From VAXT01 sp963850415 (GTDB taxonomy: Bacteria > Actinomycetota > Thermoleophilia > Gaiellales > Gaiellaceae): a DNA stretch of 64,000 nucleotides. Location: the NCBI GenBank assembly GCA_963850415.1, contig CAWKLE010000003.1, positions 1,054,001-1,118,000 of the forward strand, read 5' to 3'. Positions 1 to 9,090 of the stretch are shown here, piece after piece. Numbering within the stretch: position 1 is the stretch's first letter; each line of letters starts with the position of its first letter. The translations under genes and the position numbers were made by a program. The notes below the pieces were generated by a model, which had not been told where the DNA came from, did no database searches, and saw only the letters and a program-made list of their open reading frames with translations.

Positions 1-293
1 TGCTGCTGCATCTTCGTCACGAGGGGCCCGGCGACCGTGGCCAGGATCGCTCCGACGATGACCGGCATCGTGATCGTCGAGGTCAGGCCGAGGAGCCACG
101 TGAGGCCGACGAGCAGGATCGCGACCCCGACGAGGAACCAGGCGAGCAGGCCCAGGTCGCGCAGCCACATCGGCGCCGAGAAGACGCGCGAGAGGGACGT
201 GGCGTCGATCTCGACGACGGTCCGCTCGGGCGTCTCGGGCTCCGGCTCCGCGGTCGGAACGTGGCCGCGGCGTAGGCGATCGAACAGTCCCAT
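1..293 (-). CDS. AI-2E family transporter (PF01594-like permease), 5' part only
   Basis: The first 97 codons of a gene that runs off the left edge. The start ATG lies at 293 on the minus strand. A short polar N-terminus rich in Pro and Glu is followed by a conserved-looking segment (SRVFSAPMWLRDLGLLAWFL) and two hydrophobic stretches, the second containing ITMPVIVGAILATVAGPLV. This arrangement is typical of actinobacterial AI-2E/UPF0118 permeases, multi-pass inner-membrane proteins whose substrates are mostly unknown. It is divergent from the glutamate decarboxylase gene. The family call rests on the N-terminus only. Confidence 0.7.
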   Translation of the reverse strand, partial: MGLFDRLRRGHVPTAEPEPETPERTVVEIDATSLSRVFSAPMWLRDLGLLAWFLVGVAILLVGLTWLLGLTSTITMPVIVGAILATVAGPLVTKMQQ

Positions 294-363
294 TCTCCGC
301 CAGCTGAAAGTACTGCGCTCGTCGGCTGGTGTAGCGTCGCGTCGACCCCAGGAGAGGAGAACC
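294..363. promoter_or_regulatory. Divergent intergenic region, permease / glutamate decarboxylase
   Basis: On the plus strand a TAGCGT -10-like box (332-337) lies upstream of a purine-rich ribosome site (AGGAGAGGAG, about 350-359) and the GTG at 364. The permease promoter must lie in the same 70 bases on the other strand; no clear box was found for it. Confidence 0.35.
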
Positions 364-1749
364 GTGACGCTCAAACACCCTTCCCAGCCAGCACCGACCA
401 GCGAGCTCTCGGTCGATCCGCTGTTCGGCCGCGAAGGACCGATTCCCCGTTATGAGCTCCCAGCCGGCGAAATGCCGCCGGACGTCGCGTACCAGATCAT
501 CCACGACGAGCTGATGCTCGACGGCAACGCTCGGCTCAACGTGGCCACGTTCGTCTCGACGTGGATGGAGCCTCAGGCCGAGAAGCTGATGGCCGAATGC
601 TTCGACAAGAACATGATCGACAAGGACGAGTACCCACAGACGGCCGAGCTCGAGTCGCGCTGTGTCGCGATCCTGAGCAACCTCTGGAGCGCACCCGACG
701 CGAGTCAGGCGACCGGATGTTCGACGACCGGGTCGAGCGAGGCGGCGATGCTGGGCGGCCTCGCGCTCAAGCGCAGGTGGCAGAAACGGCGCGAGGCCGA
801 GGGCAAGCCGGCGGACAAGCCGAACCTCGTGATGGGAATCAACGTCCAGGTCTGCTGGGAGAAGCTCGCCAACTACTGGGACGTCGAGATGCGGCTCGTG
901 CCGATGGAAGGCGACCGCTTCAACCTCTCGCCCGAGGAGGCCGTGAAGCTCTGCGACGAGAACACGATCGGCGTCGTCGGCATCCTCGGCTCGACCTTCG
1001 ACGGCTCCTACGAGCCGATCGCGGAGCTGTGCGAGCGGCTGGACAGGTTCCAGGAGGAGACCGGACTCGACATCCCGGTGCACGTCGACGGGGCGTCCGG
1101 GGCGATGATCGCGCCGTTCATCGATCCCGACCTCGTGTGGGACTTCCAGCTGCCGCGCGTGGCCTCGATCAACACGTCCGGCCACAAGTACGGGCTCGTC
1201 TACCCCGGAGTCGGCTGGATCATCTGGCGCGATACGGACGCGCTGCCCGAGGACCTGATCTTCTGGGTCAACTACCTCGGGAACAACATGCCGACCTTCG
1301 CGCTCAACTTCTCGCGGCCGGGCTCGCAGGTCGTCGCGCAGTACTACAACTTCCTGCGCCTGGGCTTCGACGGCTACCGGCGCGTGCAGGGCTACGCACG
1401 CGAGGTGGCGACACGGCTGGCGGACAGGATCGCGGAGCTCGGGCCGTTCGAGCTCCTGACACGCGGCGACGAGCTGCCCGTGTTCGCGTTCAAGCTCAAG
1501 GACGACGTGGACAACTTCACCGTCTTCGACGTCTCGAACGCGATGCGCGAGCGCGGCTGGCAGCTCCCGGCCTACACGTTCCCCGAGAACCGGACCGACC
1601 TCGCAGCGCTCAGGGTCGTCGTCCGGCGCGGGTTCACCCACGACCTCGCCGACCTGCTCCTCGACGACCTGCAGCGACAGCTCCCGCGCCTGCAGAGCCA
1701 GCCCGAGCCCGTTCACGACGCGTCCACGGGAACTGCCTTCGCCCACTGA
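364..1749 (+). CDS. gadB: Glutamate decarboxylase
   Basis: A 461-residue PLP enzyme converting glutamate to GABA and CO2, with proton consumption (acid resistance, GABA supply). The start is GTG 364, because the strong ribosome site directly precedes it and the protein then has the usual family length of about 460. The motif INTSGHKYG places the Schiff-base lysine at residue 275, close to Lys276 of E. coli GadB. An upstream Asp in HVDGASGAM fits the Asp that contacts the pyridine nitrogen. A TGSSEA phosphate-binding segment and the conserved C-terminal RVVVRRGF are also present. It is followed after about 13 bases by a membrane protein; no GABA antiporter gene is adjacent. Confidence 0.93.
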   Translation: MTLKHPSQPAPTSELSVDPLFGREGPIPRYELPAGEMPPDVAYQIIHDELMLDGNARLNVATFVSTWMEPQAEKLMAECFDKNMIDKDEYPQTAELESRCVAILSNLWSAPDASQATGCSTTGSSEAAMLGGLALKRRWQKRREAEGKPADKPNLVMGINVQVCWEKLANYWDVEMRLVPMEGDRFNLSPEEAVKLCDENTIGVVGILGSTFDGSYEPIAELCERLDRFQEETGLDIPVHVDGASGAMIAPFIDPDLVWDFQLPRVASINTSGHKYGLVYPGVGWIIWRDTDALPEDLIFWVNYLGNNMPTFALNFSRPGSQVVAQYYNFLRLGFDGYRRVQGYAREVATRLADRIAELGPFELLTRGDELPVFAFKLKDDVDNFTVFDVSNAMRERGWQLPAYTFPENRTDLAALRVVVRRGFTHDLADLLLDDLQRQLPRLQSQPEPVHDASTGTAFAH

Positions 1750-1762
1750 CAGCTCGTATCCG

Positions 1763-2618
1763 CTGACCCCGCCCGGCTGGCGGGAGACGACGCGCCGGAC
1801 GGTCGGGCCGTTCGCGACGCACGTCACGTGGGACCGGCCCGACGGCGGGACGAGCTCGTGGTCCTCGCGGGCGCACCGCAAGCACGCGTCGAGGCTGTCC
1901 AGACCCGGGCGACCCGGGGTCTGGTGGGCGCCACGGCGCGCGTCGTGGTGGATCGGAGTCCTGTTCGCGATCGGCTCCACATGCTTCCTCGTCGGCCCGT
2001 TCCCCGGCTTCGAGCAGCTCGTCGGCTCGGGCGCCGACGGGATGGTCTTCTTCGTCGGCTCGATCTTCTTCACGTCGGCCGCGACGCTCCAGTGGCTGGA
2101 GACGATCAACGCGGATCCCGGACCCGCTCTCCGGCAGGGAACGCTTCGCGTGCTCACCTTCGAGCCGCACCGCATCGACTGGTGGAGCAGCGGCGTCCAG
2201 CTCGTCGGAACCGTCTTCTTCAATTTCACGACCTTCCATGCGCTGCAGGCCGGGCTCGACGCCGGCGCCTACGACCGCCTCGTGTGGAGGCCCGACGCGC
2301 TCGGCTCGGTCTGCTTCCTCGTGTCGGGCTACCTCGCGTACGCCGAGGTCTGCGGTCATGCCCTCTGGACGCGCGATCGCACGCTCGAGTGGAAGATCGC
2401 CGCGGTCAACCTCGTCGGCTGCATCGCGTTCGGCATCTCGGCGATCGCCTCGTTCTGGGTCCCCGACTCCGGCGGAGTGCTCGCTCTGGCCGCCTCGAAC
2501 TGGTTCACCGCGCTCGGTGGGCTCTGCTTCCTCGTCGGCGCGGTGCTGCTGCTGCCGGAGTCCGCCGCCACCGAAGCCGTGGAGTCCGGGCGAAGCCGCG
2601 CTGTACGCTCACCCGTGA
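1763..2618 (+). CDS. YrhK-like multi-pass membrane protein, start unusual and stop apparently lost
   Basis: The frame encodes an opening segment (TRRTVGPFATHVTWDRPDG), a basic stretch, then several hydrophobic helices; it resembles an actinobacterial YrhK-domain membrane family that I know only as hypothetical. No ATG, GTG or TTG exists in frame between the end of gadB and 2042, which is already inside the conserved part. CTG 1763 is the best available start. The frame runs without a stop into the next gene. Removing one G from the GGG at 2588-2590 would end the protein with TGA 2616-2618, overlapping the next ATG. I therefore infer a one-base insertion and not a true fusion. Confidence 0.55.
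2604..2609 (+). promoter_or_regulatory. Leaderless -10 box (TACGCT) of the LPG-type flippase gene
   Basis: TACGCT lies 8 bases before ATG 2618, the spacing seen at many genes in this window. It supports an independent start for the downstream gene despite the open frame upstream. Confidence 0.45.
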
Positions 2619-3733
2619 TGTCCGAGGCGACCGTCGCAGCCGGACCCGCCGCGCCCGAGCCGGTCTCGAAGCGCCGGCGCGTCGTCCGGATCGTGTCGTG
2701 GATCGTCGGGCTCGTCCTGCTGTTGATCGTGCTCAACCTGCTGGGCGTGAACGTCCGCGACTGGCTGAAAGAGCTCTGGGACTCCGTCAAGGCGATCTCG
2801 GTCGTCTACATCGTCCTCGGCTGCATCTTCCAGTGCCTGCAGACCGTGCTGACCGCGCTCGGCTGGTACGGGATCCTGCGCTACGCGTATCCCGGCGGAG
2901 TGACGTACATGCCCGTGCTCGCTGCCTATGCGACCGGCGTGGCGCTGAACAACTTCCTGCCCGCGAACATCGGCACGTTCGTGACGCTGCTCATGTTCGT
3001 CGCGATCGTGCAGGGGGCGAACTTCCCGGGCGTCCTCGCCGGCTACGTCGTCCAGAAGATCTTCTACTTCATCATCGGGACGCTGATCTACGTCTACCTG
3101 TTCCTGGCCATAGCGGGATCGTTCGACTTCCAGTTCGGGAACGAGAAGGACGCGATCGTGAACCACGTCGTGCTGACGATCGGAATCGTCGCCGGCGCGA
3201 TTTTCCTGATCGCCATCCTCCTCCGGATCTTCTGGACCTGGGTCAAGAAGATGTGGGCGAAGGCGAAGCAGGGCGCGGCGATCCTCGGCGATTTCGGTTC
3301 GTACGTGAAGCTCGTGCTCCTGCCGCAGATGGGCGGCTACGCGGCGAAGGTGATGGTGATCATCATCTTCCTCGCCGCGTACAGCATCCCGGTCACGTTC
3401 GGCTCGGTGATGAGCGTCCTCGGCTCGAACCAGCTCGCGAACATCCTCTCGATCACCCCCGGCGGCGTGGGCATCAACCAGGCGTTCAATGCCTTCGCGC
3501 TCGACAGTTACACGAGCTCGACGACGGCGACGGCGTACTCGATCTCGCAGCAGCTGATCACGACGGCGTTCAACGTCGGCTTCGCGCTCGTGCTCGTCTG
3601 CGTCGTCTTCGGCTGGAGCGGAGGCTCGAAGCTCGTCAAGGACTCCTACGTCGACGCGAAGGTGAAGGCCGGCGAGATGAAGGAGCAGCGCGGCCAGATG
3701 CTCGGCGACGACGAAGAGCCCGAGACTGCTTGA
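2618..3733 (+). CDS. Lysylphosphatidylglycerol synthase TM-region / flippase-like protein (PF03706)
   Basis: A 371-residue integral membrane protein. A Pro/Ala/Arg N-terminus precedes about eight hydrophobic helices. Family-typical landmarks are an ALNNFLPANIG segment, an SITPGGVGINQAFN motif and a final FGWSGG followed by a charged tail (KVKAGEMKEQRG). The soluble aminoacyl-transferase half of MprF is absent, so this is the membrane domain alone, which usually moves or protects lipids; the substrate is unknown. ATG 2618 is chosen for its leaderless promoter and because family members begin near here. Its stop TGA (3731-3733) overlaps the TTG start of the next gene. Confidence 0.8.
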   Translation: MSEATVAAGPAAPEPVSKRRRVVRIVSWIVGLVLLLIVLNLLGVNVRDWLKELWDSVKAISVVYIVLGCIFQCLQTVLTALGWYGILRYAYPGGVTYMPVLAAYATGVALNNFLPANIGTFVTLLMFVAIVQGANFPGVLAGYVVQKIFYFIIGTLIYVYLFLAIAGSFDFQFGNEKDAIVNHVVLTIGIVAGAIFLIAILLRIFWTWVKKMWAKAKQGAAILGDFGSYVKLVLLPQMGGYAAKVMVIIIFLAAYSIPVTFGSVMSVLGSNQLANILSITPGGVGINQAFNAFALDSYTSSTTATAYSISQQLITTAFNVGFALVLVCVVFGWSGGSKLVKDSYVDAKVKAGEMKEQRGQMLGDDEEPETA

Positions 3734-4263
3734 GCCGCACGCAGTACTACACCGCGGTCACGCTCGACGGCTTCATCGCCGACCCGGACAACTCGCTGGA
3801 GTGGCTCTTCGAACGCAAGCGCGACGAGGGCGGTCTCCTGAGCTACGAGGGCTTCATCGCCGAGGTCGGCGCGCTCGCGATGGGCTCGACGACGTACGAG
3901 TGGATCATCGACCACGAGTCGGCGAAATGGCCCTACGACGTTCCCTCCTGGGTCTTCACGCATCGGGAGCTCAAGGTCGTCCCGAACGCGCCGGTGGAGT
4001 TCGTGCGCGGCGAGGTCGCGCCGGTGCACGAGGAGATGCGGCGCGCCGCCGGCGAGCGCAACGTCTGGGTCGTCGGCGGAGGCGACCTGGCCGGCCAGTT
4101 CGCGGATGCCGGCCTCCTGGACGAGGTGCTCGTGACGATCGCCCCGGTCACGCTCGGCGCGGGTGCTCCGCTGCTGCCGCGCCGGATCGAGCTCAGCCTG
4201 GAGGAGGCCGGCCGGAACGGCGACTTCGTCTGCGCCAGGTTCGGCGTCGTGCGCGAGGCGTAG
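3730..4263 (+). CDS. Dihydrofolate reductase-like / RibD C-terminal domain protein
   Basis: A 177-residue protein of the RibD_C/DHFR-like fold. The N-terminal TQYYTAVTLDGFIADPDNSLEWL and a GSTTYEWI segment mark the NADPH-binding half, and NVWVVGGGDLAGQF is the glycine-rich nucleotide loop. Such stand-alone proteins are usually annotated only as dihydrofolate reductase family; a true folate role is unproven. The start is TTG 3730, giving a TTGA overlap with the flippase stop and starting exactly at the family's N-terminus. The next gene begins directly after the stop. Confidence 0.8.
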   Translation: MSRTQYYTAVTLDGFIADPDNSLEWLFERKRDEGGLLSYEGFIAEVGALAMGSTTYEWIIDHESAKWPYDVPSWVFTHRELKVVPNAPVEFVRGEVAPVHEEMRRAAGERNVWVVGGGDLAGQFADAGLLDEVLVTIAPVTLGAGAPLLPRRIELSLEEAGRNGDFVCARFGVVREA

Positions 4264-5056
4264 ATGGCTCGCACCAGATGGATGAAGGCTGTTGCTCTGC
4301 TCCTCGCACTCGCTTCGCTGACGATCAACTTCGGTCTGATCGACCTGATCGACGGCTACACCGGGTTCGTCGACCAGGCGCGCAACCAGGTGCTCGACGC
4401 CGGCTGGGGACTGGTGTTCGGCGTGATCCTCCCCGCCGGCCTTGCTGGCTCAACTCCGGCGCCCGGAGCGGCGGATCGCCGGCATCCAGCAGACGGGAAT
4501 CGTCGCGCTCGCGCTGGCCTGTGCCGCTGTGCTCGGTGGAGCATGGTCGTATCTGGCTCTGGCAGCGGGGATCGCGGGAGGGTGCGCAGTCTTGCTGGTG
4601 CTGCATCCGGCACGGCGGACGTTTCTCGCGCATGGCCGGCACCCAGAGCCGGCGATGCTCGCCCTCGCGGCGATCGGAGCTCTTCCGGCTCTCGTCTACG
4701 CCCGGCGAATGGCCTCGGCGCAGAGGCGTGATCTTCCGCCTGCCGATGCCGTGTCGAACGGCCTGCACCACTGGACCGTGATGGCGGCGCTCGCGCTGCT
4801 CGTGCTCCTGCTTGCGCTGCTGGCCGCCCTCCGCACGAGCGGCTGGCGCATTCCGGCGCTCAGCGCCTCGATCGCGGCCGGAGGCTGGGCGATCTCGTGC
4901 CTGCTGGCACCGCAGGCCGCAGCGGGGAGCGAAGGCCACGCCTGGGCGTGGGCGGCTCTCGCGTGGGCCTTCGTCGCCTTCGCGGCAGCCGTGCGGCCGC
5001 AGGGTCGCGAACGATCCTCCGTCGTCGCCGAGGCGGATCTCGCCCCAGGCACGTGA
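4264..5056 (+). pseudogene. Multi-pass membrane protein interrupted by a single +1 frameshift
   Basis: ATG 4264 follows the previous stop with no gap. The first 59 codons give a hydrophobic N-terminus (AVALLLALASLTINFGLIDL). At about 4440 the frame must shift by one base. Dropping one C from the CC at 4440-4441 gives a continuous protein of about 263 residues with five or six hydrophobic helices and a basic segment after helix 2. No recognised family. Either a real frameshift or, more likely given the other cases in this window, an extra base in the sequence. It converges on the FAD oxidoreductase gene. Confidence 0.6.
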
Positions 5057-5094
5057 GGGGAGGCTGACGACGCCCGTTCGGCCGAGTCGAGTTT

Positions 5095-6438
5095 CTACGG
5101 CGCGATGTTGTGGTTCAGCCGGAAGACGTTCTCCGGATCGTACCGCTGCTTCACCTCCCGGAGCCGCTCGTAGTTCGGGCCGTACGCGTCCCGGATGGCG
5201 TCGTCGGCGTCGTCGCCCAGGTAGTTGAGCCAGCGGCGGGTCGGGACGTGCGGCCGAAGGGCGGCGAACGTGTCGCGCGTCCACTGGATGTTGGTGTCGG
5301 TCGCGTCGGGGTCGGTCCACTGGGACGGGATCAGGATGTTCCAGCCGGGCTCGCGGTGCGGGACCGCAGTGTCGGTGGGACCGACCCGGGTGACGGCGCC
5401 GTGGAAGTGCTCGAACAGGATGGCGCTCATCGGAGAGGGGACTGACGCGAACTGCTGCACAGCCGTGTCGATGACCGCGTCGTCGAGCCCGCCGGCGAAC
5501 GTCGACACCCAGTAGTTGAGAGCGCCTGCCGGGAAGCCTGCGTCGAGGATCGTGTTCATCACGGGGTACGGCATCGGCCCGACGTCGACGACGAGCGGTG
5601 AGCCCCAGGACTTGAACGGCTCCAGGTCGCGCTCGGCCATGTCCGTGTCGCCGAGATGGCAGACGGCGAGCACGGCTAGCTTCGCTCCGGAGCCGTCAGG
5701 CGCGTGCACGAGGCCTGCGAACACGCTCATCTCGTCGGGCAGGTCGGCCACTGCGCCCCGGTAGAAGCGGAGCAGCTCGGGGGCCGCGTCGAACGGATGC
5801 CCGATCAGCCCGCCGGTGATCTCGGCCACCGGGTGGACGCGGTACGTCAGGGAGGTGGCCACGCCGAAGTTGCCGCCGCCGCCCCGGAGTGCCCAGAGCA
5901 GGTCCGGATGCGACGCCTCGTCCACCTGGAGCACCTCCCCGGATGCGGTCACGAGCTCGACGGATTCGAGGTTGTCGGCCGCGAGCCCGTACTTGGACAT
6001 CAGCCAGCCGAGACCGCCGCCGAGCGTGTAGCCGGCGATCCCGGTCGACGAGATGAGCCCGCCCGTCACTGCCAGGCCGTGCTCGCCCGCGGCGATGTTG
6101 AAGTCGGCCCAGGTCGCGCCGCCCTGCGCGGTCGCCGTCGAGCGCTCCGGATCGACGGTCACCTCGCGCATGTCGGCGAGGCTGATCATCACCCCACCGT
6201 CGGTGACCGCGCGGCCCGCGACGTTGTGCCCTCCGCCGCGGACGGAGACCTCGAGGCCTGCGTCGCGCGCGAAGGCGAGTGCTGCGACGACGTCCTCGGT
6301 CGACTGCGCGCGCACGATCAAGGCCGGCTTGCGGTCGATGAGCCCGTTGTGGATTGCGCGGGCCTCGTCGTAGCCGGGCCCATCTGGTGTGATCACTGAA
6401 CCGGCGACCTGCAACTGCGTTGTGTCGATCGAGGTCAT
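5095..6438 (-). CDS. FAD-binding oxidoreductase, berberine-bridge (BBE)-like
   Basis: A 447-residue flavoenzyme of the PCMH/FAD_binding_4 family with a C-terminal BBE motif. The N-terminal domain has VSVRGGGHNVAGRAVTDGG, which carries the His used for covalent flavin attachment in this family, and the GGGLGWLMSKYG FAD-binding stretch. The C-terminus RDAYGPNYERLREVKQRYD is the BBE substrate-domain signature. The start ATG 6438 has a GGAAGGAG ribosome site about 10 bases upstream. Substrate unknown; relatives oxidise sugars or alkaloid-like alcohols. It is divergent from the cyclic-nucleotide-domain gene. Confidence 0.9.
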   Translation of the reverse strand: MTSIDTTQLQVAGSVITPDGPGYDEARAIHNGLIDRKPALIVRAQSTEDVVAALAFARDAGLEVSVRGGGHNVAGRAVTDGGVMISLADMREVTVDPERSTATAQGGATWADFNIAAGEHGLAVTGGLISSTGIAGYTLGGGLGWLMSKYGLAADNLESVELVTASGEVLQVDEASHPDLLWALRGGGGNFGVATSLTYRVHPVAEITGGLIGHPFDAAPELLRFYRGAVADLPDEMSVFAGLVHAPDGSGAKLAVLAVCHLGDTDMAERDLEPFKSWGSPLVVDVGPMPYPVMNTILDAGFPAGALNYWVSTFAGGLDDAVIDTAVQQFASVPSPMSAILFEHFHGAVTRVGPTDTAVPHREPGWNILIPSQWTDPDATDTNIQWTRDTFAALRPHVPTRRWLNYLGDDADDAIRDAYGPNYERLREVKQRYDPENVFRLNHNIAP

Positions 6439-6537
6439 GCGGGGTCACTCCTTCCCTGCGGGGTCTCGGACGGTTCGGGACCATACGAGGACTGACTCGC
6501 CTTCGGATTCCCAAACGGCGCAGTAGCGTTACGCGCC

Positions 6538-8214
6538 ATGATCACAGCGCAGGAGATCGAGCACGTCCCGTACTTCGCCGCCCTGAGCGCCGAGAGCCGG
6601 GAGCTGCTGGCGCGCACGGCGGCCGACATCAGCCTCGTCGCCGGCGACTACGCCGCGCACGAGGGCGAAGGGCAGGCGCTGTTCGCCCTGCTCGAGGGCC
6701 GAATCGAGGCCGTGAAGCTGGTCGACGGGATTCCACGCGTCGTCGGCGAGCGTAGTCCGGGCGACCTCTTCGGCGAGGTCCCGATCACGCTCGGCACGGT
6801 CTTCCCGGTCGGATTTCGTGCGGCTGAGCCGTCCCGGGTGATGCGAGTCGAGCCGCAGGACTACCACATCATCGCAGCGCAGGAGCCCGCGCTCGTCAGG
6901 GCCGTCGGAGCGCTTGCGGGCAATCGGATGAGCGGTCCGGGCGGGCTCTCGGGCATCGCTGCGGAGCCGCCGCCGCCGCGGGCGATCGTCGTCGGGGAGC
7001 GCTGGGACGCTCCGTGCGCCGACCTGCGGCGCTTCCTCGACCGCAACCAGATCACGTTCACCTGGCTCCAGCCCGAGGCCGACGACGCGGCCGAGCAGTG
7101 GGGAGGCGACGCTGCCGCCTGCGGACGAGCGGCCGGCGATCCGTGTCGTCGGCGGCAAGACCGTCGTGCGGCCGCAACTCCGCCGGGTCGCGGAGCTGCT
7201 CGAGCTCGACACCGAGCCGGACGCTGCGGAGTACGACACGGTGATCGTCGGCGCCGGTCCCGCCGGGCTGGCGGCGGCCGTGCACAGCGCCTCCGAGCGT
7301 CTGCGGACGATCGTGATCGAGCGCGAGGCGCCCGGCGGGCAGGCCGGCACCTCGTCGCGGATCGAGAACTACCTCGGCTTTCCCGCCGGGCGTCTCGGGC
7401 GAGGAGTTGGCGAGCCGCGCGTTCCAGCAGGCGCGGAGGCTCGGCGCGGAGATCCTCGTCACGCGCGCGATCGAGCGGATCGACGCCGGGAGCCGCCGCG
7501 TGTTCCTCGACGGCGGCGACGTGCTCGAGGCGCGGGCGATCGTGCTCGCGTGCGGCGTGTCGTGGCGGCAGCTGTCCGCGGACGGATTCGACCGCCTGGC
7601 CGGAAAGGGCGTCTCGTACGGCGCGGCGCGGAGCGAGGCGCCGAACACGCACGGGCTCGACGTGCACATCATCGGAGCAGGCAACTCAGCCGGGCAGGCC
7701 GCCATGTTCTTCTCGACGCACGCGCGGAGCGTGACGATCGTCTACCGCGGCGAGTCGCTTGAGAAGGGCATGGCCCGCTACCTCGTCGACCAGATCGCGA
7801 CCCGGCCCAACATCGACGCCCTCTTCCACTCGGAAATCGTGGGCGCGCACGGGGGCGAGTCGGTCGAGGCGATCGACATCCGCAGCTCGGAGACCGGCGA
7901 GACGACGCGCCATGACACGGGCGGGCTCTTCATCTTCATCGGCGCGGACGCTGAGACCGCGTGGCTCCCGCCGGAGATCGCGCTCGATTCGAACGGCTAC
8001 GTCCTGACCGGCGCCGAGGTGAGCGCGGCCGGCGGCTGGGCGCTCGACCGAGATCCCGCATCTGCTCGAGACGAGCGTCCCGGGCATCTTCGCCGCCGGA
8101 GACGTCCGGTTCGGGCCGGTGAAGCGCGTCGCCGCCGCAGTCGGTGAGGGCAGCATGGCGATCGCGTTCGTCCGGCAGTACCTCAGGGAGGCCGGGGCGG
8201 AGCTCTCTCCGTAG
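6538..8214 (+). pseudogene. Cyclic nucleotide-binding domain fused to thioredoxin-reductase-like FAD oxidoreductase, three +1 frameshifts
   Basis: A leaderless TAGCGT box (6524-6529) precedes ATG 6538. The order is: a CNB/cupin-like domain (PGDLFGEVPITLG, about residues 60-110), a short thioredoxin-like segment, then a thioredoxin-reductase fold with GAGPAGLAAAVHSASE (FAD), GAGNSAGQAAMFFS (NAD(P)) and the terminal VPGIFAAGDVR. The usual CxxC of thioredoxin reductases is not visible in the region read. Continuity needs loss of one base at three places: GGGG at 7099-7102, GGG at 7388-7390 and CCC at 8055-8057. All are runs, suggesting sequence error. This fused architecture is known in bacteria; its role is probably redox sensing or signalling. 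Confidence 0.75.
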
Positions 8215-8250
8215 CCGCCGAAGGTGAGGCCCCGCCCGGCTCCTTAGCCG

Positions 8251-8397
8251 CTAGTCGTCGTCCTCGACGATGTCCTTTGCCTTCTCCTTGGCGTCGCCCC
8301 ACACCTGCTGAGCTTCGCCCTGCTTCTCACGGGCCTCGTCTCCCGTGAGCTCGCCTTCCTTCTCCTTCAGCTTGCCTTCGACCTGGTCGCGATCCAT
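8251..8397 (-). CDS. CsbD family general stress protein
   Basis: A 48-residue, highly charged protein beginning MDRDQVEGKLKEKEGELTGD, the CsbD signature. Family members are small, probably alpha-helical, and induced by general stress; their molecular function is unknown. Start ATG 8397 has the ribosome site AAGGAGG close upstream. A 16-base sequence shared exactly with the acid phosphatase gene leader lies 22 bases upstream of the start. Confidence 0.9.
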   Translation of the reverse strand: MDRDQVEGKLKEKEGELTGDEAREKQGEAQQVWGDAKEKAKDIVEDDD

Positions 8398-8418
8398 GAC
8401 CCCTCCTTGTAGACGGTG

Positions 8419-8434
8419 TGACTCCCCTGGTTCC
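8419..8434 (-). promoter_or_regulatory. Shared 16-base leader element (copy 1)
   Basis: Read on the minus strand it is GGAACCAGGGGAGTCA, identical to 29404-29419 before the acid phosphatase gene. Just upstream on the minus strand is GTTT, 15 bases, then GGGAAC, which resembles a SigB/SigF-type promoter; that reading is inference. Confidence 0.4.
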
Positions 8435-8462
8435 CATCCGGGGCCGATGCAAACGCTCCGCT

Positions 8463-9032
8463 CTAGCGGGCGCGGTCGTAGACCTGCACCTGGACGCCGT
8501 CGGGGCCGACCGGGCTCGTCTCGACGAGCGAGAACCTGAGGCGGTCGATCCCGTCCGGGAACAGGCGCCTGCCGCGGCCGAGGATCGTCGGGAAGACCAT
8601 CAGCCGCAGCTGGTCGACGAGGTCGTGCTCGAGCAGCGTGTTCACAAGCGTGCCGCTGCCGGCGACGAGGATCGTGCCCTCGGTCTCGTCCTTCAGCTTC
8701 TCGAGCCCGCCGACGACGTCGCCCGAGATGACCGTCGTGTTCTGCCACTCCGGATCGGTGAGCGTGTTCGAGACGACGTACTTCGGGTCGTTGTTGAGCT
8801 TCTCCGCGAACGGCCCCTCGCGCGACGGCCAGGCGGCCGCGAAGCCCTCGTAGGTGACGCGCCCGAGGAGCTGGACGTCCGAGTCCATCAGCTCGTCGAG
8901 CTTGAACTGGTTGCCGTCGTCGCCGCGGTCGTACTCGAAGGTCCAGCCGCCGTGCTCGAAGTCCTCGGAGCCGCCCGGATCCTCGAACACTCCGTCGACC
9001 GAGACGAACTCTGTGACGACCAGCTTGCTCAT
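8463..9032 (-). CDS. Dihydrofolate reductase family protein (RibD C-terminal domain)
   Basis: A 189-residue stand-alone RibD_C-type protein starting MSKLVVTEFVSVDGVFEDPGG. The LLGRVTYEGFAAAWP segment and ILVAGSGTLVNTLLEHDLVD (the NADPH-site glycine motif) are clear, and the C-terminal RLRLMVFPTILGRGRRLF is typical. The start ATG 9032 is preferred over upstream starts because AGGAAGGAG lies before it and homologues begin at MSKL or similar. It is a distant paralogue of the protein at 3730-4263. Substrate unknown. Confidence 0.87.
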   Translation of the reverse strand: MSKLVVTEFVSVDGVFEDPGGSEDFEHGGWTFEYDRGDDGNQFKLDELMDSDVQLLGRVTYEGFAAAWPSREGPFAEKLNNDPKYVVSNTLTDPEWQNTTVISGDVVGGLEKLKDETEGTILVAGSGTLVNTLLEHDLVDQLRLMVFPTILGRGRRLFPDGIDRLRFSLVETSPVGPDGVQVQVYDRAR

Positions 9033-9090
9033 CTCTGCTCTCCTTCCTGTAGGTCTCAGCTGAGACCAGCGTCGAGTAGCGAACTCATCG

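Noticed and set aside
2042..3733. True fusion of a YrhK-like protein to an LPG-type flippase
   Set aside because: The flippase has its own -10 box and start, and removing one G at 2588-2590 restores a stop overlapping that start.
1828..4263. Very long open frames in non-coding registers, e.g. 811 codons here, and at 561-1766, 20470-21921, 23569-25347
   Set aside because: High-GC shadows: Arg/Ala/Pro-rich, no family motifs, and they overlap genes with clear domains. Only the last 178 codons of the first one (3730 on) are real.
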